In this document: piece by piece, positions 1 through 6,307 of the stretch
Layout: each line of letters begins with the position of its first letter
Position numbering within the stretch: the first letter of the stretch is position 1
Virus record (IMG/VR): IMGVR_UViG_3300022874_000061
Span: 1 to 21,135 of that record
DNA length: 21,135 bases
DNA from: a virus
Reading direction: 5' to 3' (one strand)
The notes under the pieces: model-generated
Database searches by the model: none
Told to the model about the DNA's origin: nothing
What the model saw: only the letters and a program-made list of their open reading frames with translations
Program-made: the position numbers and the translations under genes

Positions 1-552
1 AAAATACGGAAAAGAAAAAATACTTTTAGCATTGATCTTTTATCAAAAGTATTTAATGCTGATTGGTTCAAATACAGAATCCTTTTTTCTAAAAGAAAAA
101 TAAGTCTTCCAGATTTTTTTAGATACGATAAAAATAAAATGAGTTTTTTTAATAAAAATGATTCTGGAATTCCCGTGTCTTGGTTTCAAGAATGTTTACG
201 TGGAGAAAGTTATCTTTCTGAAAAATACACGATAAAGATAAAAGATAAATATCCAGATATTACAAAAAGGATTAAGGCTATTTGGAAGGAATTTATAAAA
301 TATGATAAAATAAATACTGGCGATATTAATCAATTTGTTTTATGTAGTAAAAAGCTTTTCTCTTTTGGTGAGAAAAATAAAATTGATTGTCTTGTTCTTA
401 TAGATCTTATTGACGGGATGTTGAATAGGGCAAAAGACTTTAAACCAAAGCATGCTGGTTACCTCTCCAATAAAATTTTTTGGGAACAACAAATTCCTAA
501 TGAACTTGTTAGAACTAATCTTGTTTTAGATAGGAGTAAACTAATTCTATGA
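1..552 (+). CDS. Hypothetical protein, 5' end outside the window
   Basis: Reading frame 1 is open from the first base to a TGA at 550-552, so this is the last ~183 residues of a longer protein. The first internal ATG, at 139, need not be the start, because the frame upstream of it encodes ordinary-looking sequence (a basic, aromatic stretch ending in DFFRYDKNK). The visible part is lysine- and aromatic-rich and soluble, with no signal peptide, membrane segment or catalytic motif that I recognise. Its stop overlaps the helicase start as ATGA, so the two genes are translationally coupled. Position directly before a replicative helicase would fit a helicase loader or other replication accessory factor, but that rests on location only. 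Confidence 0.75.
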   Translation, partial: KIRKRKNTFSIDLLSKVFNADWFKYRILFSKRKISLPDFFRYDKNKMSFFNKNDSGIPVSWFQECLRGESYLSEKYTIKIKDKYPDITKRIKAIWKEFIKYDKINTGDINQFVLCSKKLFSFGEKNKIDCLVLIDLIDGMLNRAKDFKPKHAGYLSNKIFWEQQIPNELVRTNLVLDRSKLIL

Positions 553-2168
553 TTATGAGAAAGAAAGTAGAAGACAATTCTGAGTTTTTAGTTTTGTCAT
601 ATATGATCATGAATACTTCCGTACTTTTTTCCGGCTATTCCAGATATAAATCGGGACAGTTAAAAACGAAACACTTTACAAAATATTTTCAACCAATCTT
701 CCGTTGGTTGATTAGATACCATGCACAACATCATAAAGCACCTGGGCGTACAATCCAAAAAGTCTTTGAAGAGAAAAAGAAAAATTTATCAAAAGGGGAT
801 TGTGAAATAATAGATGATTACTTAGATCGTCTTGCTGAAGAGTTTATTCTTTATCAAGAAGATTCGGTCGATCCTGCTTATATTCGTAATGAAGTTTTGT
901 TAGACTTTATAAGAAAGAGAGAAATATCTGAAAGAATATTGAAGGCACAAGATAAGATAGACAAAGGACAATACGAAGAAGCAGAAAAAATTGTATCAAC
1001 GTATCCTGTATTAAACAAGAATGAAGAAGATGAGACCCTTGGGACGATTATTCCATACTCAAGCGAAGATCTCGTTAATCATGATGAATCTCATAGTGCG
1101 GCTGACGTTGCTTTTCAGTTTGATGGTGATTTGCATCACATGGTTGGTTCGCTTAATAGGACATGGCTTGTTGCTATAACGGGAACAGAGAAAACCGGTA
1201 AGAGTTATTTTCTTCAGGAAATGGCTTTTCAGGCGGCACTTTATCAAAGGAAAAAAGTTCTAATAATAAATCTGGAACTTGGCGAAAGTATTGTTAGAAA
1301 CAGAACAAGAAGAAGGCTTACACTTACTACAAATAAAAAGCGGTCACAGAAAGTAATCTATCCAGTTTTTGATTGTGAAAATAATCAGAATGGGACTTGT
1401 AGAATTTTAAGTACCTTGAAAAATAAAAAAGGATTATTTAAAGATAGTACGGAAGTTGTTGACTTTATGAATCGGGAAGGCTGGAAAGTTTGTACTCAGT
1501 GCAGAAACGATCCTAATATTCGCAGAAATGCTGCTTCTTCTAAAAGATTCATTCCTACAATTTGGTTTGACAAAACAAGAATTATGCCAATATCAAATGG
1601 AAGAGTTGCTAAAGCCATTAATAGAAATAGAATGACTGGGCTTTCTAATTTAAGAGTAAAATGCTTTCCGAGATTTTCCGTTACTTTTGATGAAGTTTAT
1701 GATTATGTTCGTCGTTATGTTGACAGAACTGGTTGGGTTCCAGATATAATTGTTTTTGATTATTTGGATATTCTTGCACCTGAAGCTGGTAATTTACAGG
1801 AAAGAATTGATGTTGATAGAAAATGGAAGAAGGCCGCAAGAATGGCAGGAGAAATGAACTGTCTTGTTCTTACTGCTGATCAAGCTACAAAAACCAGTAG
1901 AACTCAGTATGCTTTAGATCAGATGTCAACTTCAGAATCTAAAACAAAAGATTCTCATTTAGATGTTCGCCTTGCAATTAATCAAACCGATGATGAGAAA
2001 GAATTGAATATCACAAGAATGAATGTTTTATTTCATAGGCATATTATGTTTAGTGTTAAACACGAAGTTCTTATAACACAGAGGCTGGTTACGGCAGAAC
2101 CAATGGTTGACAATTCCAGACTTTTCTTCCGTGGGAAAAAATATAGATTATCTGGAACTTCTTTTTAA
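549..2168 (+). CDS. DnaB-like replicative DNA helicase with zinc-finger-like insertion
   Basis: This is a RecA-fold replicative helicase of the DnaB/gp41 type, which would unwind DNA 5'-3' ahead of the polymerase as a hexamer. Residues 1-160 form a helical N-terminal part. The ATPase core follows, with Walker A GTEKTGKS (212-219), a Walker B strand DIIVFDYLDIL whose Asp is 404, and LTADQATK (441-448) as the likely sensor segment. Between the Walker motifs lie C276, C284, C315 and C318 (CX7C...CX2C), which look like a zinc-binding insertion. At 539 residues it is longer than typical bacterial DnaB. An ATG at 555 is an alternative start two codons in; 549 gives the ATGA overlap with the gene before. 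The next gene-free region begins right after the stop, with a promoter. Confidence 0.85.
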   Translation: MIMRKKVEDNSEFLVLSYMIMNTSVLFSGYSRYKSGQLKTKHFTKYFQPIFRWLIRYHAQHHKAPGRTIQKVFEEKKKNLSKGDCEIIDDYLDRLAEEFILYQEDSVDPAYIRNEVLLDFIRKREISERILKAQDKIDKGQYEEAEKIVSTYPVLNKNEEDETLGTIIPYSSEDLVNHDESHSAADVAFQFDGDLHHMVGSLNRTWLVAITGTEKTGKSYFLQEMAFQAALYQRKKVLIINLELGESIVRNRTRRRLTLTTNKKRSQKVIYPVFDCENNQNGTCRILSTLKNKKGLFKDSTEVVDFMNREGWKVCTQCRNDPNIRRNAASSKRFIPTIWFDKTRIMPISNGRVAKAINRNRMTGLSNLRVKCFPRFSVTFDEVYDYVRRYVDRTGWVPDIIVFDYLDILAPEAGNLQERIDVDRKWKKAARMAGEMNCLVLTADQATKTSRTQYALDQMSTSESKTKDSHLDVRLAINQTDDEKELNITRMNVLFHRHIMFSVKHEVLITQRLVTAEPMVDNSRLFFRGKKYRLSGTSF

Positions 2169-2170
2169 AA

Positions 2171-2187
2171 CGTGTTATAATATAAAT
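2171..2187 (+). promoter_or_regulatory. Extended -10 promoter P1
   Basis: The 17-base string CGTGTTATAATATAAAT has TG at 2173-2174, one spacer base and a perfect TATAAT at 2176-2181: a textbook extended -10 element, which works with a weak or absent -35 box. No good TTGACA lies 17 bases upstream (the best is TGGAAC). It starts three bases after the helicase stop and precedes the first tRNA-like RNA, so it probably drives the RNA cluster. TATAAATA, the T4 late promoter consensus, is nested inside it at 2181-2188, but the conserved TG makes a sigma70-type reading more likely. Confidence 0.65.
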
Positions 2188-2199
2188 ATTGGAGAAATT

Positions 2200-2308
2200 G
2201 ATGGGGTGGTAGAATTGGTAATGCACGATCCACAGGGTCGATCTGATTGGTTCAAATCCGGCGATATTCTTTAGGCAAGCAGTACGGGTTCAAATCTCGT
2301 CTTCATTA
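2200..2308 (+). ncRNA. tRNA-like RNA 1 (about 109 nt)
   Basis: GATGGGG (2200-2206) can pair with CTTCATT (2301-2307), three of the pairs being G-U, and the helix can run on to 11 pairs with flanking AATT/AGTT. After TG comes a D-like arm with GTA/TGC pairing around GAATTGGTAA. A small hairpin follows, CGATC-CACAG-GGTCG (2226-2240), with a 5-base loop and no U33-like base. The T arm is clear: ACGGG, loop TTCAAAT, CTCGT (2284-2300). A second TTCAAAT loop at 2251-2257 has a weaker stem; it could be a duplicated T arm or an anticodon-like arm reading CAA. The length exceeds a normal type I tRNA by ~35 bases. CCA is not encoded. It could be a decayed tRNA; no amino acid can be assigned. Confidence 0.4.
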
Positions 2309-2355
2309 GTTCCTCTATTAATTATTTTTTAATTAGCTGTAACTTTTTTTTAAAA

Positions 2356-2372
2356 CGTGTTATAATATAAAT
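2356..2372 (+). promoter_or_regulatory. Extended -10 promoter P2
   Basis: The same 17-base string as P1, CGTGTTATAATATAAAT, recurs here with TG at 2358-2359 and TATAAT at 2361-2366. Upstream identity includes TTTTTAAAA, and the downstream leader is near-identical too (GTTGAGAAAATTG against ATTGGAGAAATTG), so promoter and leader look like a duplicated unit. It precedes tRNA-like RNA 2 by about a dozen bases after the expected start site. Confidence 0.65.
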
Positions 2373-2384
2373 GTTGAGAAAATT

Positions 2385-2584
2385 GCTAAGGTAGCGGGAT
2401 TGGTAAACAGGATATTTTTCAGAATATCTTTTCGAAGTGTTTATCATTGGTAACCGATTCTATAATAACCAAAAGTTTGTAAGTTTGCTATGGAGTATGA
2501 AGGTGGAGTGGAGCGAAAGCGTTGAAGCGATGAAGCCGAGAGGACTAACAAAACTTATTGCAGGTTCGAATCCTGTTCTTAGCA
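2385..2584 (+). ncRNA. tRNA-like RNA 2 with long central insertion (about 200 nt)
   Basis: GCTAAGG (2385-2391) pairs with TCTTAGC (2577-2583), only the last pair being G-U; the helix extends to ten pairs with flanking ATT/AAT. The T arm is canonical: GCAGG, loop TTCGAAT, CCTGT (2560-2576). The 5' half resembles a leucine-type tRNA (TAGCG, then GGATTGGTAAA), but the D stem pairs poorly. A hairpin follows, GATATT-TTTCAG-AATATC (2411-2428), with a 6-base loop. About 130 bases then separate it from the T arm, including a GCGAAAGC tetraloop-like element and a possible GTAAGTTT/AAACTTAT stem closing just before the T arm. This could be an intron, a degraded insertion or a separate RNA class. I could not find a full group I intron core or a tmRNA tag frame. 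CCA is not encoded. Confidence 0.45.
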
Positions 2585-2709
2585 ATAACAAGTTGATTGT
2601 GGAAAGACCAGGTAGGGTAGAAAAAATCTTCTTAAAGTAAGAAAGGAGGTTGCTTATGATTGATTGTTAGTTACCAGTTTTTGTTAAATTAGTTGTTGAT
2701 TGTTAAATT

Positions 2710-2819
2710 GATGGGGTAGCTCAAATGACTGGTCAAAGTAAGAATTGAGCAGAGCATCTGGTGATGCACTATGGTGGTTTTGTCACCGGAATATATAGGT
2801 TCGAATCCTATTCCCATCA
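2710..2819 (+). ncRNA. tRNA-like RNA 3 (about 110 nt)
   Basis: GATGGGG (2710-2716) pairs with TCCCATC (2812-2818), only the last pair being G-U, and the helix extends to ten pairs with ATT/AAT. The T arm is perfect: ATAGG, TTCGAAT, CCTAT (2795-2811). GCTCAA/TTGAGC can form a lengthened D-like arm. An extra hairpin follows, GCATC-TGGT-GATGC (2754-2767), and then an anticodon-like arm TGGTG-GTTTTGT-CACCG (2772-2788). The direct repeat TGGTG at 2759-2763 and 2772-2776 suggests that a 13-base segment was inserted or duplicated; removing it gives a more normal arm. Depending on the pairing chosen, the anticodon would be TTT, TTG or TGT, so I assign none. There is no CCA, and no obvious promoter of its own. 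Confidence 0.5.
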
Positions 2820-2937
2820 ATAAATATTCAATAAATACGAGGAGGGAAGAATAAAAATTTGTATGGATTGTTCGGAGTATAGGGAGTATAGTTTGTAACA
2901 TTACTAATTATTTTTTATTAAAAGGAGTTATTCAATT

Positions 2938-3678
2938 ATGAGTAAAGTAGTTAAAAAAGAACTTGGCAGCTTTATCAAAAAACTTAATAAGTTAAAACTG
3001 GCTGACAAGATTGGAACGAGGGGTGATGTTGGGGAGATGCAGGAAGAGTTCATTTCGGCCATTGAGGAAATTGACGATGCTGGTAAGGCCGACAAAGTTG
3101 ATAAAGAAATAATTGATTATTATGAAGGACTTCTCGAAGAGGGCGAGCCCGAGAAAGAACCTGAGAAAGACGGTAAAGATGGTGAAGATGAAGTTGACCT
3201 TGACGAGTTAAAAGAAGAACTTGAGGATATGTCATTTAAAGAGTTAAAGGCATATATCGAAGAAGAAGACCTTGAACTTGAAACGAAAATTACAAAAAAG
3301 AAAGTTGATGATATTATCGAAGAAATTCTGGAGTTGGCTGGCGAAGAGGGCGAGCCCGAGCCTAAGGAGAAAGATAAGAAAAAAGATAAAAAGGCTGACA
3401 AAAAGAAAGACAAAAAGAAAGACAAAAAGAAAGACAAAAAAACTTCTAAAGTAAAAGGCAAACTTCCAAAAATGCTTTTAGAAGCGATCGAAGAGGGTGA
3501 CGCTACATGGGGTAGTCTGGCCGAATTGGTTGCTGACGAAAAAGATAAAGAAGCGGAGAAGTGTATGGGTATAGTTATTCGGGTAGTTAGCCGAAAGATA
3601 TCCAAGGTTGTGCCTATTGTTTTGACTATGTCGGGTGATGAAACGGAAGCTACTTTTAAATTATCAGAGGAGGAATAA
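2938..3678 (+). CDS. Acidic/lysine-rich protein with SAP/HeH-like motif
   Basis: The function is unknown. Start ATG 2938 follows AAGGAG at good spacing. Residues 1-65 are a charged helical region, and 66-90 are Glu/Pro/Asp-rich. Residues ~97-135 read like a small helix-extension-helix module of the SAP/HeH/Rho-N type, with the core DMSFKELKAYIEEEDLEL. Residues 143-168 are a lysine tract built of KKKDKK repeats. The C-terminal ~75 residues look globular, with a hydrophobic segment (CMGIVIRVVSRKISKVVPIVL). EEGEPE occurs twice, each time encoded by the same 18 bases (3136 and 3343). A very similar acidic helix module ends the SSB encoded at 15077, which suggests a nucleic-acid-linked role here too. 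A hairpin terminator follows the gene. Confidence 0.75.
   Translation: MSKVVKKELGSFIKKLNKLKLADKIGTRGDVGEMQEEFISAIEEIDDAGKADKVDKEIIDYYEGLLEEGEPEKEPEKDGKDGEDEVDLDELKEELEDMSFKELKAYIEEEDLELETKITKKKVDDIIEEILELAGEEGEPEPKEKDKKKDKKADKKKDKKKDKKKDKKTSKVKGKLPKMLLEAIEEGDATWGSLAELVADEKDKEAEKCMGIVIRVVSRKISKVVPIVLTMSGDETEATFKLSEEE
3397..3432 (+). repeat. Three tandem 12-base repeats inside a coding region
   Basis: GACAAAAAGAAA occurs three times in a row and a fourth copy begins at 3433. The unit is four codons (DKKK), so copy-number change would lengthen or shorten the lysine tract without shifting the frame. Confidence 0.85.
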
Positions 3679-3723
3679 GCTCAGTTAAATATAAGTTAGC
3701 ATAAAACCTTTAGTTAATAATAC

Positions 3724-3766
3724 AAGAGCGTCAGAGCTTATCTCATAGCCTCTGACGCTCTTATTC
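3724..3766 (+). terminator. Hairpin, probable intrinsic terminator
   Basis: AAGAGCGTCAGAG (3724-3736) pairs perfectly with CTCTGACGCTCTT (3750-3762) around a 13-base loop. The bases after it, ATTCTTGTATG, are T-rich but not a pure T run. ATACAAG on the left and CTTGTAT on the right allow an outer extension across a bulge. It sits between the acidic protein and the clamp gene. The likely role is termination of the upstream transcript; a 5' leader structure controlling the clamp gene is the alternative. Confidence 0.7.
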
Positions 3767-3793
3767 TTGTATGTTAGGAGGGCAATAATAGTT

Positions 3794-4591
3794 ATGGCAA
3801 AAACATTAAAGAAAAAAGATAATATTTTCAAAACGAAATCTTTCCTTAGAATATTAAAGGAAATTTATTTGGGCGGATTGTTAGAAGAATGTATGGTATC
3901 TATAAACTATGGGAGGGCAAAAGTAGAAGCAGTAGATATTACCAATTCCCTTATCGTTATTTGTAAGGGTGCTGTTGCTTCTAAAGACGTAAGCGGCCAG
4001 TTAGGACTTGGAAATTTAGATCTTCTTATTAAGTTCTTATCTTCAGTAGAAGACCAGAAACTCTTTTTTAAATACAAGAAGGACGGGTCAAGCTTTGAAC
4101 TTTCAAGAAAAGATAAACGAAGAAAACTGAATTACTTATTAACTCAGCCAGAACTAATCGCTACTCAGTTACAGGTAGATGAGGATTCTGATGATAAGGA
4201 AGACCCTTACTTAAAGATGAAGAAGATGATGGAGTATAATGTAGAATTATCTGCTTCATTCATGAAAGATTTTCTTACGTATATTGGCCTGTTAAAAACG
4301 AAGGATGTCGTTCTTGAATTTGATGGGGCTGAGGAAATTGCTTTTATTTGTGGTGGATCAAATGACCATAAGTTTGAATTGGTATTAAGTAATGAAGTAG
4401 AAGGAGATGAAGTAGACCCATTTAGTCTTAAGGTTAACGGAGAACATCTTGCTCGAATTTTTAATACGATTGGTTTTGATGAAGATGAACCACCAGTATT
4501 ATCTTTTGCAGAAGAGAAACTTATAATGATAGAAGCTGAAGGTACGGTTTGGGCTCTTGTTCCGTTAACTGATTTGGAAAATGAAGATTAA
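3794..4591 (+). CDS. Sliding clamp (PCNA/gp45-like)
   Basis: This is probably the DNA polymerase processivity clamp, a ring that tethers the polymerase to DNA. At 265 residues it matches two-domain clamps such as PCNA or T4 gp45, not the ~366-residue bacterial beta clamp. The N-terminal half has a clamp-like strand-helix pattern (LGLGNLDLLIKFLSS). The end, with LKVNGEHLARIFNTI followed by VLSFAEEKLIMIEAEGTVWALVPL, has the typical closing strands of such clamps. No single motif proves the family; the two loader genes directly downstream make the call solid. I chose ATG 3794 because AGGAGG at 3777-3782 precedes it; the earlier in-frame ATG at 3767 abuts the terminator hairpin and has no ribosome binding site. 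Confidence 0.75.
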   Translation: MAKTLKKKDNIFKTKSFLRILKEIYLGGLLEECMVSINYGRAKVEAVDITNSLIVICKGAVASKDVSGQLGLGNLDLLIKFLSSVEDQKLFFKYKKDGSSFELSRKDKRRKLNYLLTQPELIATQLQVDEDSDDKEDPYLKMKKMMEYNVELSASFMKDFLTYIGLLKTKDVVLEFDGAEEIAFICGGSNDHKFELVLSNEVEGDEVDPFSLKVNGEHLARIFNTIGFDEDEPPVLSFAEEKLIMIEAEGTVWALVPLTDLENED

Positions 4592-4602
4592 GGAGAAAAA
4601 TC

Positions 4603-5520
4603 TTGAAGAATCTTATATGGTACGAAAAGTTTCGGCCTGACAGTTTATCTTCAATGACCTTACCACTAAAGGCAAAGAAAATATTTAGAGAATATATAAG
4701 AGAAAAACAAATTCCTCATGTACTTTTCTATGGACCGCCTGGAAGTGGTAAGACTACATTGGCTATGATTCTTTTGAAAGCAACTGCTTCGAGGAAGTTA
4801 ATTCTCAATGCAAGTAGTGGTGATCGAGGAATAGCAACAATTAAAATAAAAGTAAAACAATTTGCTACTGCCAAGAGGACAAGTTCTGATAAATTGAATG
4901 TCGTTTTTTTAGACGAAGCAGACGGTCTTACTTTTGATGCACAAATGGCATTGAAAAATACGGTAGAGACCTACTATAAAAATTGTCGTTTTATATTTAC
5001 TTGCAATCATATTGACATGGTCATTCCGGAGATTGCTTCCAGATGTATTCCTTTTCAGTTTGATACTTATCCTAAGGACAAACTTCTTATTCATCTTAAA
5101 AAGATGCTGGACAAAGAAGGGATTAAATATAAAGAAAAAAGTATTAACAGGATAATAGAACTTTGCTATCCCGATATCAGGTCTATTATTAATCTTCTTC
5201 AGAAAAATAGTATCGGCAAGAAGCTTGAAGATTCCGAAGTCTTGATAGACCTGAATTTATTTAGAGAATTTTTATTAGACGGGAACTTGTTTAAGATAAG
5301 AGAAATATTTAATGGGAAGATGGATTTTGTATGGGTGTATAAATATCTGTTCAATATTTTTATCCCTGAGTTTTTGGATAAAGATGTTAAGTCTGAGGCG
5401 GCAATTATTACTGCTGGCTATCTTTATAAAGATAGGACTGTTCCAGATAAGGAAATCAATTGTACCGCTTGTTGTCTTGAGTTAATGGATTTAATGGAAG
5501 TAAATATTTCTTTTGGATAA
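4603..5520 (+). CDS. Clamp loader ATPase (RFC small subunit/gp44-like)
   Basis: An AAA+ ATPase that opens the sliding clamp and places it at primer-template junctions. The RFC N-terminal box is present (WYEKFRPDSL, 6-15). Walker A GPPGSGKT lies at 44-51, Walker B is VVFLDEAD with the RFC-type DEAD form, and the SRC arginine-finger motif is present (ASRCIPFQF). At 305 residues it is close to T4 gp44 and archaeal RFC-S. Translation starts at TTG 4603: AAGGAG lies 7 bases before it, and the conserved RFC box begins only a few residues later, so the next ATG (4654) would cut into the domain. It follows the clamp by 11 bases. Confidence 0.92.
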   Translation: MKNLIWYEKFRPDSLSSMTLPLKAKKIFREYIREKQIPHVLFYGPPGSGKTTLAMILLKATASRKLILNASSGDRGIATIKIKVKQFATAKRTSSDKLNVVFLDEADGLTFDAQMALKNTVETYYKNCRFIFTCNHIDMVIPEIASRCIPFQFDTYPKDKLLIHLKKMLDKEGIKYKEKSINRIIELCYPDIRSIINLLQKNSIGKKLEDSEVLIDLNLFREFLLDGNLFKIREIFNGKMDFVWVYKYLFNIFIPEFLDKDVKSEAAIITAGYLYKDRTVPDKEINCTACCLELMDLMEVNISFG

Positions 5521-5527
5521 AAACAAA

Positions 5528-5920
5528 ATGAAAAAGAAAAATAATAGCAATAATAGTTTTGGTATAGCAAGTGCTCTTTTTACAAAAGAAGAAGTGAAAG
5601 TACAGAACGAATTTATGGTTAACAGAATTCTTTCTTTTCAGAAAGGAACCATTTTGTTTTCTATCGATATGAATAGGTTCGTATCTCGTCTGCCGTCTTG
5701 GGCAAGAGATACTCTTTATAATTTAGGGGTTCCAAAACAAAAGAATGCACCATATCTTAAATATCCCAAGAGGAAGAAAAAACAGAATCCAAAACTCTTA
5801 GCCAAGATTAGTAGTACTTTTTGTTGCAATGGATATCATTCGCAACAAATAATTGACATTCTTAAAAGGCATAAAGGGAAGCCACCAGAATCTTATTATG
5901 GATTAAAGAAAGGGGAATGA
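5528..5920 (+). CDS. Clamp loader small partner (gp62-like, Phage_clamp_A type)
   Basis: Probably the non-ATPase partner of the loader, equivalent to T4 gp62. The diagnostic stretch is NEFMVNRILSFQKGTILFS followed by IDMN, which parallels FMVENALSQFPECMPAVYA and MN in T4 gp62. The KLLAKISSTFCCNG...IIDILKRHKG tail parallels LLAKRYQVN...YKSILTKNG. At ~130 residues it is shorter than gp62 (187), though short forms are common in phages. The start is ambiguous: ATG 5528 lies just after the loader stop with little ribosome binding site, and TTG 5513 would overlap the loader gene by 8 bases. Either way the gene is coupled to its partner. Confidence 0.7.
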   Translation: MKKKNNSNNSFGIASALFTKEEVKVQNEFMVNRILSFQKGTILFSIDMNRFVSRLPSWARDTLYNLGVPKQKNAPYLKYPKRKKKQNPKLLAKISSTFCCNGYHSQQIIDILKRHKGKPPESYYGLKKGE

Positions 5921-6307
5921 ATGGACATAACGAAGTTTGTCAATAAAAGAAGTAAGGAAGAAAATCAAATGATAAGATTTGAAAAGATGATTCTTCCTTC
6001 TACTACAAAGCAAGAACAGAGAGTATTGGAAATGCATCTTTTAAAACCAATGCCGATTCCAAAGTACAAGGGGACTAAAACAGGGATGTCAAATTTCAAG
6101 AAGCGAACTCTTTTCTTTTCTTTTCCCAGTCCCGATTTTATTAAGAGGTTGGGGAAGATTGTTACTATAAATTCTTACATAGAAAATAATTGTCACGAAG
6201 TATTATTTTTAACGGAGCTGATTCGCTTGATAGAGGAAGGAAGAATTAAATGGGATGGCAAAAAGTATTCTTTCAGAACCCGTAGGGGAGGCAAGATAAG
6301 GTTATGA
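5921..6307 (+). CDS. Hypothetical small basic protein
   Basis: I do not recognise this 128-residue protein. ATG 5921 directly follows the TGA of the gene before, with AAAGGGGA as ribosome binding site, and its own TGA overlaps the next ATG (6304). It is basic, with a proline-rich central part (LKPMPIPKYKG), a predicted helix (HEVLFLTELIRLIEEGRI) and a basic tail (RTRRGGKIRL). No transmembrane or catalytic motif is visible. It sits exactly between the clamp-loader genes and the radical SAM operon. Confidence 0.7.
   Translation: MDITKFVNKRSKEENQMIRFEKMILPSTTKQEQRVLEMHLLKPMPIPKYKGTKTGMSNFKKRTLFFSFPSPDFIKRLGKIVTINSYIENNCHEVLFLTELIRLIEEGRIKWDGKKYSFRTRRGGKIRL

Noticed and set aside
2310-2352. AT-only inverted repeat TTAATTA/TAATTAG followed by eight T
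   Set aside because: The stem is six A-T pairs and the T run is not adjacent, so it is too weak to call a terminator; the T run is part of the promoter P2 upstream sequence.
2385-2584. Group I intron or tmRNA as explanation for RNA 2
   Set aside because: No P7-type pairing (GACTA with a matching AGATATAGTC-like element) and no tag reading frame ending in an ALAA-like peptide; the insert is also short for a complete intron.
2437-2640. 67-residue open frame
   Set aside because: It runs through tRNA-like RNA 2; its AGSNPV segment is the translation of the T arm, and it has no ribosome binding site.
2689-2901. Minus-strand 70-residue frame
   Set aside because: It is antisense to tRNA-like RNA 3 (MGIGFEPIYSG is the usual antisense tRNA translation). 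All real genes here are on the + strand.
3120-3605. Minus-strand 161-residue frame rich in Ser and Phe
   Set aside because: It mirrors the GAA/AAG-rich acidic-lysine gene; the low-complexity FFLSFFLSFF pattern is an antisense artefact.
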